Shown in pieces: positions 8,255-16,251 of a stretch of 63,687 nt of DNA. Origin of the DNA: Hyphomicrobiales bacterium (GTDB lineage Bacteria; Pseudomonadota; Alphaproteobacteria; Rhizobiales; Rhizobiaceae); the NCBI GenBank assembly GCA_900472605.1, contig UCJD01000053.1, forward strand, positions 1-63,687, read 5' to 3'. The notes under the pieces were generated by a model. It did not search any database. It saw nothing but the letters and a program-made list of their open reading frames with translations, and was not told the DNA's origin. Position 1 is the stretch's first letter; each line of letters opens with the position of its first letter. The translations under genes were made by a program, and so were the position numbers.

Positions 8255-9316
8255 TCAGAGGAAGCGGGTGGGCCTGAAGTGAGCCAGCATCGGGTCGCTC
8301 TCGCCCCGCAAAATCTCGTTGGACGCGAGCATGCCGGCGAGCGGCGCGAGCGTTACACCGGAGTGCATGACGGCGATATAGAGGCCGTCGCAGACGTCGC
8401 CGATCATTGGAAAACCGTCCTTCGGGGTCGGGCGGTAGCCGACGGTGAAGAAGTCCATGGCAAGCGGCTGGCTTTCGGTTAGCGCGGCCCTCACCTTGTC
8501 GAAGAGGACCTCGGCCGTGGCATGCTGGTCTTCGCCCGGCTGAGCGCCGCCGAAATCGCTGCCGGCGATGATGCGGCCATCGGCGGTCTGGCGCATGTGC
8601 AGTTCCGGCGCCATGACGAGGCCGTTCAAACGTCTTGCATGCGGGCGTGAGTGTACGATGAGGCCTGCGGGTGTCTCGATCGGCAGCGTAATGCCAATGG
8701 AAGCGGTCAGCGGTGCTGTGCCGGCGCCGGATGCGAGCACGACATGATCAGCCTCGATCACGCCAGCCGAAGTCACGACGCCGGAGATGCGCTCGCCGGT
8801 GCGCAACAGTCCGCGCACAGCGGCATCGATCACGGTCGCGCCGCGCGTCTCGGCATCGGCGAGCATCATGCGGGCGGTGGCGACCGGCTCGACGGCGCCC
8901 TCCTCGGCAACGACCACCGCTTGGTCGGGATGATCGGCGAGGTGAGGTTCGCGCTTGCGGATCGCATCGCCATCGACGCGTTCGATGCCGTAGCCCCAGG
9001 CGCCATGCTGCGAGATGAAGGCTTCCAGCCGCTCCGGCGGGAGGTCCCATGAGAGGCTGCCGCACCATTCGAGCGGCAGGCCGGGCAGTTCGCCGGCGAG
9101 ACGTTTCCACTCGGCCATCGAACGGCAGCGGAAGCGATAGTAGAACTCGGGATTGCCCCAGCTGGCGTTGATCCAGGCGAAGGAGCAGGGAGTGGCGACG
9201 CCGCCGTTATCCTCGGCGACGACGGTGACCCTGGCGCCATCGCGGGCAAGATGCCAGGCGATCGAAGCGCCGATGATGCCGGCGCCGACGACGATCACAT
9301 GCGGTTTGGCAGCCAT
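8255..9316 (-). CDS. FAD-dependent oxidoreductase, DAO/glycine oxidase-like
   Basis: Member of the D-amino-acid-oxidase (DAO) superfamily, flavoenzymes that oxidise amino acids or secondary amines. The N-terminus shows the dinucleotide fold VIVVGAGIIGASIAWHLA (residues 8-25). The C-terminal part has GYRPTPKDGFPMIG and LYIAVMHSGVTLAP, the family's second FAD-contacting region, where the Gly/Ser residues lie near the flavin. Length 353 fits. A strong GGGGAGGACGACG precedes the ATG at 9316. The substrate is unknown. It is 7 kb from the sarcosine oxidase operon, but nothing in between ties the two together. Confidence 0.85.
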   Translation of the reverse strand: MAAKPHVIVVGAGIIGASIAWHLARDGARVTVVAEDNGGVATPCSFAWINASWGNPEFYYRFRCRSMAEWKRLAGELPGLPLEWCGSLSWDLPPERLEAFISQHGAWGYGIERVDGDAIRKREPHLADHPDQAVVVAEEGAVEPVATARMMLADAETRGATVIDAAVRGLLRTGERISGVVTSAGVIEADHVVLASGAGTAPLTASIGITLPIETPAGLIVHSRPHARRLNGLVMAPELHMRQTADGRIIAGSDFGGAQPGEDQHATAEVLFDKVRAALTESQPLAMDFFTVGYRPTPKDGFPMIGDVCDGLYIAVMHSGVTLAPLAGMLASNEILRGESDPMLAHFRPTRFL

Positions 9317-9396
9317 CGTCGTCCTCCCCGTCGCTTTTATCTAATGTCGCTATCGCAAGACCGCTCGGCACTTTCCCGCGACATGCCCGAACCGGA

Positions 9397-10260
9397 TCAG
9401 CCGGCGGCGTTGACGCGGGCGAGGCCATCCTTGGCCGGCTGGTATTTCGGGCTGAGGCCGATGGCGTGACGATAGGAGCGGGCGGCTTTCTGCTTGTCGC
9501 CGCGGCGCTCGTAGACCAGCGCCTGGTTGGCCCAGCTTTCCGCGATGTTGCCGTTCAGCTCGATCGCGTGGTTGAAGTCGGCAAACGCATTGTCGTCGTC
9601 ATTGAGCGCGATGTAGGAAATGCCGCGGCCGTTGTACGGCTCAGGCGAATTCGGCGAGAGCGAGATCGCCTTGGAGAAATCGTCGATCGCCTTGGCCTGG
9701 TCGTTGCGCTTCTGGAAAATCAAGCCGCGATTGTGGTAGGCGCGGCCGTCGGTGGTGCCGTTCTGGATCGCCTTGTTGAAATCGTTGAAGGCGGCGTCGT
9801 CCTGACCGGCGGTGCGGTAGACGTTGCCGCGGCCAATCAACGCCACGTCGTAGTTCGGATTGATCTGCAGGGCCGAATTGTAGTCCTGGATCGCCTGCTG
9901 CTGCTGGCCCATGTTGCGGTAGACGAGCGCGCGGTTGGCGTAGGCCTGGTAGAATTTCGGATTGATCTGCAGGGCGGTGTTGAAGTCGTTCAGCGCCGCG
10001 CGGAAATCGCCGCCGCGACCATAGGCGGAACCACGGACGTTGTAGCCCTCGGGATCGCGCGGATTGGCGTTGATGACCGACGTCAGCGATGCGATGTTTT
10101 CCTGCGAGCCCTGGGCCTTGTCGATGCGGATGACGGCATCGGAGGTGCTGTTCGTGGTGCAGCCGGCGAGGCCAAGAGCGGCGACCAATGCCAGGACGGG
10201 CAGGGCGGTGACTTTCGTCGACGAACGCAAGGATCGGGTATTCAACATCGTATCAGCCAT
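9397..10260 (-). CDS. TPR-repeat lipoprotein
   Basis: Exported lipoprotein made of tetratricopeptide repeats, likely an envelope scaffold. With the ATG at 10260, chosen because GGGGAAAA lies just upstream, the 287-residue product has a signal sequence ending in a lipobox LAGC at about residue 34. At least six TPR units follow from residue 65 to the end, each with the A-Y/G-N-R-G/A pattern (for example AYANRALVYRNMGQ and AYHNRGLIFQKRND). The repeats are of about 34 residues and end near the C-terminus. It is transcribed in the same direction as rpsU but is separated from it by a terminator, so it has its own promoter. Confidence 0.88.
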   Translation of the reverse strand: MADTMLNTRSLRSSTKVTALPVLALVAALGLAGCTTNSTSDAVIRIDKAQGSQENIASLTSVINANPRDPEGYNVRGSAYGRGGDFRAALNDFNTALQINPKFYQAYANRALVYRNMGQQQQAIQDYNSALQINPNYDVALIGRGNVYRTAGQDDAAFNDFNKAIQNGTTDGRAYHNRGLIFQKRNDQAKAIDDFSKAISLSPNSPEPYNGRGISYIALNDDDNAFADFNHAIELNGNIAESWANQALVYERRGDKQKAARSYRHAIGLSPKYQPAKDGLARVNAAG

Positions 10261-10317
10261 GCGGCTCGTTTTCCCCATTACGGCCGGCCGGTTTGAGACG
10301 GGCAGGCTAAGCAGCAA

Positions 10318-10352
10318 ACAAAAAAGGCGGTGGCGACCAGATCGCCCCCGCC
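10318..10352 (-). terminator. Terminator of rpsU (copy 1)
   Basis: On the minus strand GGCGG/CCGCC (10326-10330 with 10348-10352) plus an inner GCGA/TCGC stem precede a run of seven Ts (10319-10325). It follows the S21 gene that ends at 10393. Confidence 0.8.
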
Positions 10353-10392
10353 AACATGCATCTGAAAACGTCGAAATAACGACGGGAACGCC

Positions 10393-10608
10393 TTAGCGTG
10401 CAGCAACTCCGCTTTCGCGCTGAAGGCGCTTGCGGGCCAGCTTGCGAACGCGACGAACAGCTTCGGCCTTTTCGCGAGCGCGCTTTTCCGAAGGCTTTTC
10501 GTAATAGTCGCGCATCTTCATTTCGCGGAAAATGCCTTCGCGCTGCATCTTCTTCTTGAGAGCGCGGAGAGCCTGGTCAACATTGTTGTCGCGGACAAGT
10601 ACCTGCAC
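10393..10608 (-). CDS. rpsU: 30S ribosomal protein S21 (copy 1)
   Basis: Small subunit ribosomal protein that contacts the 3' end of 16S rRNA and aids initiation on messages. The 71-residue product is highly basic, with the S21 signature VLVRDNNVDQALRALKKK at the N-terminus and an Arg/Lys-rich helix to the end. A GTG start at 10608 is preferred to the GTG nine bases upstream because it gives the usual N-terminus (MQVLVRD) and leaves AAGGAA about ten bases away. A second S21 gene lies 1.1 kb off on the other strand at 11714. This copy keeps the GIFREMKMRDYYEKP core typical of the main S21 protein of rhizobia. Confidence 0.95.
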   Translation of the reverse strand: MQVLVRDNNVDQALRALKKKMQREGIFREMKMRDYYEKPSEKRAREKAEAVRRVRKLARKRLQRESGVAAR

Positions 10609-10617
10609 GAGAGTCAC

Positions 10618-11041
10618 GTTCCTTTGGTTCGGTTGATGCCCGGGTCATCCCAATGACAGAGGCAAAAAATGTTCATTCCGCGCGGCAGCGCCTCGCGATT
10701 GGGTGCGGGATAGCAGATCGGTTGGCCGAAGTCCATATGGATCAGCGGGTTTCAGCGGAAAAAACCCTGCAATCCAGGCTCGCATGCCGTCACCGGTATT
10801 TTTACCCCTCGTGGCGAGCCGTTCGGGCGAGAGGCGGCGTCCGCGCGCCAGCGACGGCAGGGCGTGGCGGCTATTTCGGGCTCGTTCCTTGCATCGGCGG
10901 GCTTTTGCTCTATACTCCCGCCATCGACTATTGCTTGTGACCTTTGTCAAAGAGCCAATCGCTCCGTCAGATCTCCTCTCAAAATCGATCAAACCTCGCG
11001 AATAATCGCTGGGTAATAACGAGCATTGAAAGGCGATCGTT
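10618..11041. other. Regulatory region between divergent rpsU and cspA
   Basis: These 424 non-coding bases separate the S21 gene (minus strand) and the cold-shock gene (plus strand). A sigma-70-like promoter for cspA is visible at 10889-10916. Open frames crossing the region have no family resemblance and no ribosome sites, so I take it to be control sequence. Confidence 0.6.
10889..10916 (+). promoter_or_regulatory. Sigma-70-type promoter for cspA with a long leader
   Basis: TTGCAT (10889-10894) and TATACT (10911-10916) are spaced by 16 bases. Transcription would begin near 10923, leaving an untranslated leader of about 118 bases before the cspA ATG at 11042. Long structured leaders are typical of cold-shock messages. 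Confidence 0.55.
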
Positions 11042-11251
11042 ATGAATACTGGTACCGTCAAGTGGTTCAACAGCACCAAGGGCTTCGGCTTCATCCAGCC
11101 GGATGATGGCGCGGCTGACGTGTTCGTTCATATTTCGGCAGTCGAGCGTGCGGGTCTGCGCGGTCTCAACGATGGTCAGAAGATCACGTACGACCTCGTT
11201 CGCGATCAGCGTTCGGGCAAGAACTCCGCAGACAATCTGCGCGCCGAGTAA
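11042..11251 (+). CDS. cspA: Cold-shock protein (CspA family)
   Basis: Single-domain cold-shock RNA chaperone of 69 residues that binds single-stranded RNA/DNA and melts secondary structure. Both RNA-binding motifs are present: the RNP1 segment KGFGFIQP (about residues 13-20) and RNP2 VFVHIS (about 28-33), with TGTVKWFN at the N-terminus. It opens a small plus-strand cluster that continues with an unknown gene, a second rpsU and another unknown gene, so cold or growth-rate control of translation is the likely theme. A promoter with a leader of roughly 118 bases is visible upstream. Confidence 0.93.
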   Translation: MNTGTVKWFNSTKGFGFIQPDDGAADVFVHISAVERAGLRGLNDGQKITYDLVRDQRSGKNSADNLRAE

Positions 11252-11307
11252 TTGTTGCCTGCCAAGCTGACCGCGGATGTACCGGCAGAGTGGCAGCCAA
11301 CGGAAGC

Positions 11308-11334
11308 GGCCGGGTTTACGCCCGGCCATTTGCG
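11308..11334 (+). terminator. Hairpin between cspA and the next gene
   Basis: GGCCGGG (11308-11314) pairs with CCCGGCC (11321-11327) over a six-base loop, followed by ATTTGCGCTTTT. It could end most cspA transcripts or act as an attenuator before the following gene at 11371. Confidence 0.5.
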
Positions 11335-11370
11335 CTTTTGGGAATGCGACGACAGCTCGGTGAAAAGACA

Positions 11371-11658
11371 ATGGCACTTATGCCCAGATTCGCCGTCGGC
11401 GACACGATCGTTTTGAAGGATGGATTCGTTCGTACGGATTCGACCCGCAGAACATGCAGGATTTCTGCCGTGCTCCCGTCCGATGGTGGCCGGGCCCAAT
11501 ATCGGGTCCGTTTCGAAACCGAGAGTTTCGATCGTCGTATCGTCGAAAGCGATATCGACACCAACCAGTCGGCATCTTCGGTGCCAAACAACGAAACCGT
11601 GACGGTTTTCGAGACAGGTTCCTGGCTGAATGCTTCGAGCATCAAGGTCAGGAAATAG
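11371..11658 (+). CDS. Hypothetical beta-rich protein in the cold-shock cluster
   Basis: I do not recognise the family. The 95-residue product is rich in alternating hydrophobic residues: FAVGDTIVLKDG, a CRISAVLP strand, then AQYRVRFETESFDRRIVESDID. This pattern suggests a small SH3- or Tudor-like barrel of the sort found in RNA-linked proteins, but that is inference. The ATG at 11371 follows GGTGAAAAG. It lies between cspA (119 bases upstream) and the second rpsU gene (55 bases downstream) on the same strand, so a role in cold adaptation or translation is plausible. Confidence 0.72.
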   Translation: MALMPRFAVGDTIVLKDGFVRTDSTRRTCRISAVLPSDGGRAQYRVRFETESFDRRIVESDIDTNQSASSVPNNETVTVFETGSWLNASSIKVRK

Positions 11659-11713
11659 GTCTTAGGCTTCGTCACCAACCGGCAGTTCGCCTGCCGCAGG
11701 AAAGGAATAGAAT

Positions 11714-11953
11714 TTGCAGGTTCTCGTCAGGGATAACAATGTCGACCAGGCGCTCCGCGTCCTGAAGAAGAAGATGCAGCGCGAAGGCCTCTTCCGCGAA
11801 TTCAAGGCGCGCAGCGCCTATGAAAAGCCGTCGGAAAAGCGCGTACGCGAAAAGGCTGAAGCCGTTCGCCGGCAGCGCAAGCTGACCCGCAAGAAGCTGC
11901 AGCGCGAAGGCCTGCTTCCCGCGCCGAAGAAGGCAGTGCGTCCGGCTCGATAA
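11714..11953 (+). CDS. rpsU: 30S ribosomal protein S21 (copy 2)
   Basis: Second S21 paralogue, 79 residues, with the same opening VLVRDNNVDQALRVLKKK as copy 1 but a diverged middle (GLFREFKARSAYEKP in place of GIFREMKMRDYYEKP) and a longer tail ending in PAPKKAVRPAR. A TTG start at 11714 gives the canonical N-terminus and follows AGGAAAGGAA. Placed in a cluster headed by cspA, it may replace copy 1 in ribosomes under cold or slow growth; this is inference. Multiple S21 genes are known in rhizobia. Confidence 0.92.
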   Translation: MQVLVRDNNVDQALRVLKKKMQREGLFREFKARSAYEKPSEKRVREKAEAVRRQRKLTRKKLQREGLLPAPKKAVRPAR

Positions 11954-11987
11954 CGGCTGGCCCAACACTTACACGTAGAGAGCGCAG

Positions 11988-12212
11988 ATGACTTCAGACA
12001 ATGAATTCTTCAATCAGGCCAAGCTCTCGTCTCGCGATAAGGCTGTCGTGACCGACACGACGGCCCGTGCGATCATTTCAGCCGAGGCTGCGGCTCGCGA
12101 TTTGAAGACGGAGAAGCTCAAGGCTCTCCGCCTGCAACGCGCTGCCGAGGCCCCGCCTGAGGTCGAGCCCGTCAAGAAAAAGCGGGCGACGTCCAAGACC
12201 GCCTCTTCCTGA
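11988..12212 (+). CDS. Hypothetical small charged protein downstream of rpsU copy 2
   Basis: Unrecognised 74-residue, soluble, highly charged protein. Its middle (about residues 25-50) is an Ala/Glu/Lys/Arg-rich helix, and its tail is Lys/Ser/Thr-rich and disordered (VKKKRATSKTASS). There is no signal peptide or membrane segment. The ATG at 11988 follows GAGAGCGC, and it sits 34 bases after rpsU copy 2, so it is very likely co-transcribed with it. A ribosome-associated role is possible but unproven. Confidence 0.7.
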   Translation: MTSDNEFFNQAKLSSRDKAVVTDTTARAIISAEAAARDLKTEKLKALRLQRAAEAPPEVEPVKKKRATSKTASS

Positions 12213-12279
12213 TCTTGGGTCTCCCAATCAGGGACGCGTCATTCTTCCCGACAACCGGTTGAATATGCACATTGGCATC

Positions 12280-12296
12280 AGGCCCCAAGTGGGCCT
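12280..12296 (+). terminator. Weak hairpin ending the cspA-rpsU cluster
   Basis: AGGCCC (12280-12285) pairs with GGGCCT (12291-12296) over five bases, 68 bases after the last stop codon. The T run is missing, so termination is uncertain. Confidence 0.33.
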
Positions 12297-12372
12297 GTCC
12301 CAGTGTCTTATGGGTCCATATCTATTCGAGCGTGCTAAAATGACCCGGACTTTTCCGTAGGCTTACCTCCGG

Positions 12373-12388
12373 TTAAGTGCGATTCAAC
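12373..12388 (+). promoter_or_regulatory. Near-consensus CtrA-like box before the TadG-like gene
   Basis: TTAA (12373-12376), seven bases, then TCAAC (12384-12388) match TTAA-N7-TTAAC with one mismatch. It lies 40 bases before the ATG at 12428. Pilus genes are CtrA targets in Caulobacter, which makes the match worth listing, but a single degenerate box is weak evidence. Confidence 0.28.
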
Positions 12389-12427
12389 GTGCGATGGCAC
12401 CTTCAAGCCGCCCGCTCGTTTTCGGGT

Positions 12428-13618
12428 ATGCTGTACGTTCAAGACATAAAGCGCTTATGGCAGCGCCGGGATGGAAACTTCGGCATCACGACAGCGCTCG
12501 TGCTGCCGGTGCTTGTGGGAGTTGCCGGCCTTGCGGTGGACACCGCCAATCTCACCTTGTCACAGCGCCAGTTGCAGGAGGCGACGGATGCCTCGGCGCT
12601 TGCCGTTTCCACGGCGCTTGCCAACGGCACCGCCGACGAGACATCAGGCAAGACGCTGGGCCTGGATTTCGTGTCCGGCCAGGTCGCCGGCACATCGGGC
12701 AGCACCGCGGCGGCGGCGGCGAAGAAGGCAGCGACGGTGTCGATCACGACCACCACCACCTCATCAGGCAAGAGTTTCGTGGTGGGCGTTACCGCTTCGA
12801 TGCCGGTGACGCTGACACCGCTCAGCGCACTCATCGCCGGCAATACGACGACGGTCGCAGCCGCCAGCAAGACCACGAGCGGCTCTGGCACGACGAAGAA
12901 CGGCATCTCGATCGAGTTGCTACTCGATGCATCTACCTCAATGGCTGACGATACGACAACGCAGAACGGCACGAAGTGCGCGATCTATCTGCTCGGCATC
13001 TGCATCGGCACGCAGCCCGCTTATTATAGCAAGATCGACGCGTTGAAGATCGCCGCCGGCAAGCTGTTCGATTCGCTCGACAAGTTCGATCCGAACACGC
13101 GCTACGTCCGCAGCGGCGCGATCTCCTATACGAGCAGCATCAAGGGGCAATCGGCAATGGCCTGGGGCACGACCAACGCCCGGGATCACGTCAAGAATAT
13201 CGTCATCGCGGCAAACAGCGGCACGGACGCGACAGCGGCGGTGAAGGCGGCGAATGCAAACATCGCCAGGAATCTGTACGGCACGGACACCGAAAGCGTC
13301 GAGCAGGCGAAGAAGCTCAACACCAGTTCCGACCGCATCATCGTGCTCATGACCGACGGCGACATGACCGGCGACAGCATCACATGGAACAGCAAGCTCG
13401 ACCAATCGGTGCGCGACGAGTGTTCAAACGCCAAGGCGGCCGGCATAAAGATCTACACAGTGGCCTTCATGGCGCCTGACAAGGGCAAGGCCCTGTTGAA
13501 ATTCTGCGCCTCCGCCGAGGCCAACTATTATGAGCCGAACACGATGGACGCACTCACGTCAGCGTTCAGTTCGATCGGCGAGGCGGCGACCAAGGCGACG
13601 AGCCGGCTGACGAACTAA
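12428..13618 (+). CDS. TadG-like pilus assembly protein with VWA domain (copy 1)
   Basis: Belongs to the TadE/TadG family of proteins that assemble Flp-type (tight adherence) pili in the envelope. With the ATG at 12428 it has 396 residues, exactly the length of the paralogue at 34797. The N-terminus has the prepilin-like DGNFGITTALVLPVLVGVAGLAVD segment split by charged residues (about 17-40), then a low-complexity Ser/Thr/Ala region to about 160. The C-terminal half is a von Willebrand A domain with the metal site DASTSM and VLMTDGD. No other Tad cluster genes adjoin it, so it is an isolated copy. A hairpin at 13628 ends it. Confidence 0.85.
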   Translation: MLYVQDIKRLWQRRDGNFGITTALVLPVLVGVAGLAVDTANLTLSQRQLQEATDASALAVSTALANGTADETSGKTLGLDFVSGQVAGTSGSTAAAAAKKAATVSITTTTTSSGKSFVVGVTASMPVTLTPLSALIAGNTTTVAAASKTTSGSGTTKNGISIELLLDASTSMADDTTTQNGTKCAIYLLGICIGTQPAYYSKIDALKIAAGKLFDSLDKFDPNTRYVRSGAISYTSSIKGQSAMAWGTTNARDHVKNIVIAANSGTDATAAVKAANANIARNLYGTDTESVEQAKKLNTSSDRIIVLMTDGDMTGDSITWNSKLDQSVRDECSNAKAAGIKIYTVAFMAPDKGKALLKFCASAEANYYEPNTMDALTSAFSSIGEAATKATSRLTN

Positions 13619-13627
13619 GATGCAGAA

Positions 13628-13663
13628 GCGGCTCACCTCTCCGTTGCAGGAGAAGCGAGCCGC
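13628..13663. terminator. Bidirectional hairpin between convergent genes
   Basis: GCGGCTC (13628-13634) pairs with GAGCCGC (13657-13663), with an inner TCTCC/GGAGA stem. It lies between the TadG-like stop at 13618 and the SDR stop at 13688, so it could serve both. T runs are weak on either strand. Confidence 0.5.
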
Positions 13664-13687
13664 CACATCATCATATTGCGATATCGA

Positions 13688-14428
13688 TCAGAATTCCTGG
13701 GCGGTCGGGCGCAGGACGATCTCGTTGATATCGACGTCGTCAGGCTGGGAGATCGCATAGGCGATGGCGCGGGCGACAGCGCTTGCGGGAATGGAAGTCT
13801 TGTAGAATTCCAGCACGCTCGATTGCGCGGTTCCGGTCGTCGTATGCTTGAGGTCGCTGTCGACGGCGCCGGGCTCGATCGAGGTGACCCGAACCTTCGC
13901 GCCGACTTCCTGGCGCAAACCATCGGAGATGGCGCGGACAGCGAACTTGGTGCCGGAATAGACCGTCCCGCCCGGCGCAAAGACCTTGATACCGGCAACC
14001 GAGCTCAGGTTGATGATATGGCCGCTGCTCTTTTCGAGGAAGAAGGGCAGGGCGGCGGCGATGCCATAGAGCGTGCCTTTGATGTTGACGTCGATCATCG
14101 CGTCCCATTCCTCGGTGTTGACCTCGGACATCGGGCGGATCGGCATGATGCCGGCATTGTTGATCAGTACATCCAGCGTGCCGAAATCGGCGATCACGGC
14201 GTCTGTCACCTGCTTGACCTGGTTCTTGTCGACGACGTCGAGCTGGTAGGCACGGGCTTCGCCGCCCGCCCTGGTGATTTCGCCGACAACTTCGTCCAGC
14301 TTGTCCTTGCGGCGGGCGGCAATGGCAACGCGTGCGCCGTTGGCCGCGAGATGACGCGCCGTCTCAGCGCCAAGGCCGGTGCTGCCACCGGTGATGAGCA
14401 CGACTTTGCCCTTGATGTTCTCACTCAT
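13688..14428 (-). CDS. Short-chain dehydrogenase/reductase (SDR)
   Basis: Cytoplasmic NAD(P)-dependent oxidoreductase of 246 residues. The cofactor motif TGGSTGLG lies at residues 13-20, followed by VAIAARRKDK, whose arginines suggest NADPH. Downstream come NNAG (about 89-92), the catalytic Ser in LSSVAG and the Tyr-x-x-x-Lys motif YSGTK. This is the classical SDR set. The ATG at 14428 follows AAGGAGAACGATA. A LysR regulator is transcribed divergently from 14532, so it probably controls this gene in response to a small ligand. Substrate unknown. Confidence 0.9.
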   Translation of the reverse strand: MSENIKGKVVLITGGSTGLGAETARHLAANGARVAIAARRKDKLDEVVGEITRAGGEARAYQLDVVDKNQVKQVTDAVIADFGTLDVLINNAGIMPIRPMSEVNTEEWDAMIDVNIKGTLYGIAAALPFFLEKSSGHIINLSSVAGIKVFAPGGTVYSGTKFAVRAISDGLRQEVGAKVRVTSIEPGAVDSDLKHTTTGTAQSSVLEFYKTSIPASAVARAIAYAISQPDDVDINEIVLRPTAQEF

Positions 14429-14496
14429 TATCGTTCTCCTTGTTTGGCCCGGACTGTGCAGGCCTTTGATGACGGGACAATGCGCCCCGAATATCT

Positions 14497-14507
14497 ATTT
14501 CAGAAAT
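14497..14507. promoter_or_regulatory. Dyad in the SDR-LysR intergenic region
   Basis: ATTTC-A-GAAAT is a perfect inverted repeat in the 103-base gap between the divergent genes, so it is a candidate LysR binding site. It lies in an AT-rich tract 25 bases before the regulator's first ATG. Confidence 0.38.
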
Positions 14508-14531
14508 TTATTTGTTTGATCCAAGATATTC

Positions 14532-15494
14532 ATGTTGCATTATAACTGGATGCGATACGACCTCAATCTGCTGCCCGTCTTTGTCACTCTTATGGAAGAG
14601 CGCAATGTCACGCGCGCGGCAGATCGTCTCGGTATCACCCAGCCGGCGCTTTCCAATGCGCTGTCGCGGCTGCGCGTCGTGATGCGCGATCCGCTGTTCG
14701 TGCGCGAGCGCTACGGCATGCAACCGACACAGATGGCGCTGGAGTTGGCGCCCGTCATCGCGACCGCGTTGGCGGCGATCGACGGTGTGGTGCTCGGGCA
14801 GCAGGAATTTGACCCGGTTCAAGCCGACCTCTCCTTCACCATCGCGCCCAACAGCTACGTCGAATACGTGCTGATGCCCGCCATCGTCGCCAAGCTTCGC
14901 GAGATGGCGCCGGGCATCAGGCTCCGGCTCACGCCCTTCGGCAACGATCTGGTCGAGACCGGTGTCATGTCGGGCACCACGGCCATGGTGCTTGGCCGCA
15001 TCGTCGAGCCGCCCGACAATCTGGTGGTGCAGCATCTGATGGACGAGGGGCTCGCTTGCGTGGTCAGGGCCGATCACCCGGAGATTTCGGACAGCTTGTC
15101 GAAGGAGCAGTACGAGCGTCTGAGGCATGTGAACGTCGTGCCCCATGGCCGGCTTCGCGCCGGGCTTTTCCAGGCGCTGGAGAAGCGCGGCCTGCGGCGC
15201 GAGGTGGCGGTTTCGGTTACGCATTTCCTCGCCGTGCCGGAAATGATTGCTGTCACCGACTATTGCGCGACGCTGCCGAGGCTGATCTGCCGGCACCTGG
15301 TGGCCGACCGCAGGCTGAAGATCGTGCCCGCGCCGGTCGATCTCGGCAGCTTTCCCGTCGATCTCGCCTGGCACGTCCGCCATCGCAACGACCCCGCCCA
15401 CCGCTGGCTGCGTTCGCTGATCGCGGATGTGGCACGCGAGGTTTCGGAGATACAGTGGACGCCGGGAGGGGCGGCGAAGTTAGGCGAACCGTAG
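14532..15494 (+). CDS. LysR-family transcriptional regulator
   Basis: DNA-binding regulator with an N-terminal winged helix (about residues 9-65, containing ERNVTRAADRLGITQPALSNALSRLR) and a C-terminal periplasmic-binding-like effector domain. The N-terminal sequence RYDLNLLPVFVTLMEERNV is of the NodD/NahR-like branch of LysR proteins. Start codon choice is open: ATG at 14532 gives 320 residues, ATG at 14550 gives 314; neither has a good ribosome site. It is divergent from the SDR gene and likely controls it. Its 3' end overlaps the DUF2277 gene, encoded on the opposite strand, by 15 bases. Confidence 0.9.
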   Translation: MLHYNWMRYDLNLLPVFVTLMEERNVTRAADRLGITQPALSNALSRLRVVMRDPLFVRERYGMQPTQMALELAPVIATALAAIDGVVLGQQEFDPVQADLSFTIAPNSYVEYVLMPAIVAKLREMAPGIRLRLTPFGNDLVETGVMSGTTAMVLGRIVEPPDNLVVQHLMDEGLACVVRADHPEISDSLSKEQYERLRHVNVVPHGRLRAGLFQALEKRGLRREVAVSVTHFLAVPEMIAVTDYCATLPRLICRHLVADRRLKIVPAPVDLGSFPVDLAWHVRHRNDPAHRWLRSLIADVAREVSEIQWTPGGAAKLGEP

Positions 15495-15746
15495 CGCCGA
15501 TTTCGCGCGCGCCTTGGCGGCCACTTCGTCGCGGTCGCGGGGCGGCTGGGACGTCTCCAGTGAATCCAGCAGTTCACGGGCGCAGGCTGCGATCGACGAG
15601 ACGGCTGCCTCGAACGCGGCCTCGTTGCGTTTCGACGGCTTGTTGGCGCCGCTGAGCTTGCGGACGAACTGAAGTGCCGCATCATGGATTTCGGCCTCCG
15701 TTGCCGGCGGGTCGAAATTGAACAGGGGTTTGATATTCCTGCACAT
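15480..15746 (-). CDS. DUF2277 domain protein
   Basis: Soluble 88-residue protein of the DUF2277 family, with the family's opening MCRNIKPLFNFDPPATEAEI and the FVRKLSGANKPS helix. Function is unknown. The ATG at 15746 follows GAAGGAAGGC. It is convergent with the LysR gene and its last codons overlap that gene's end; no terminator separates them. Confidence 0.8.
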   Translation of the reverse strand: MCRNIKPLFNFDPPATEAEIHDAALQFVRKLSGANKPSKRNEAAFEAAVSSIAACARELLDSLETSQPPRDRDEVAAKARAKSALRFA

Positions 15747-15849
15747 GCCTTGCCTTCCTTCTCGTCTTGCCGCCCGTGGGCTGGGGCGCGATCTACAGGG
15801 AAAGCTAGGCGAGCGGGCTGCGATTGCAACGGCAATCGATGTCAGCCGC

Positions 15850-16251
15850 TCACGGATAGAGATAGTAGCGCGTCCAGTCCTTGTGGGCGATCACCGTGCC
15901 GCGCTTGAAGGTGAAAGCGACGATCGAGAGATGGTCGGGGCTCGTCGTGCAGGCGTAGGACAGACGGTACCAATTGCCGTTGCGGCGGAATACAGCGCCA
16001 TTGGCATCGACATGCACCGCCGTTCGCTTCGGATGCGCGAAGGTATAGGAGATGACCTTGTCGGCCTGCAGGCGATCCATCGCCTCGATATCGCATCGCT
16101 GGTCGAGCTGATCGACCGGCATGAGCTTCTTGATCTGGGTGATCGTTCTGCTGTCGAGCGCCAGCACATGGGTCGAAAGGGTGCAGAGCGCGAAAAGGGC
16201 GAGGCCCGACTTGAAGAGGGCGGGGCCCTTCTGGGGGAGTAGCTTTGCCAT
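15850..16251 (-). CDS. Exported DUF930-type protein
   Basis: Hypothetical secreted protein of 133 residues. A signal sequence covers about residues 11-31 (KSGLALFALCTLSTHVLA). The mature part has DQRCDIEAMDRL, characteristic of the DUF930 family of rhizobial exported proteins, and a C-terminal KDWTRYYLYP. Two cysteines in the mature region (in QRC and YACTT) could form a disulfide. It is divergent from soxB, about 294 bases away. Function unknown. Confidence 0.7.
   Translation of the reverse strand: MAKLLPQKGPALFKSGLALFALCTLSTHVLALDSRTITQIKKLMPVDQLDQRCDIEAMDRLQADKVISYTFAHPKRTAVHVDANGAVFRRNGNWYRLSYACTTSPDHLSIVAFTFKRGTVIAHKDWTRYYLYP

Noticed and set aside
10645..11094. A 149-codon frame on the minus strand in the rpsU-cspA gap
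   Set aside because: No ribosome site or domain, Arg-rich composition, and it overlaps the cspA promoter and coding region.
12373..12388. Calling the TadG-like gene CtrA-controlled
   Set aside because: One mismatch in a single box is too weak to assert; listed only as a candidate site.
12439..12972. A 177-codon frame antisense to the TadG-like gene, Val/Ala/Ser-rich
   Set aside because: It arises from the Ser/Thr/Ala repeats of the sense gene and shows no start site or family.
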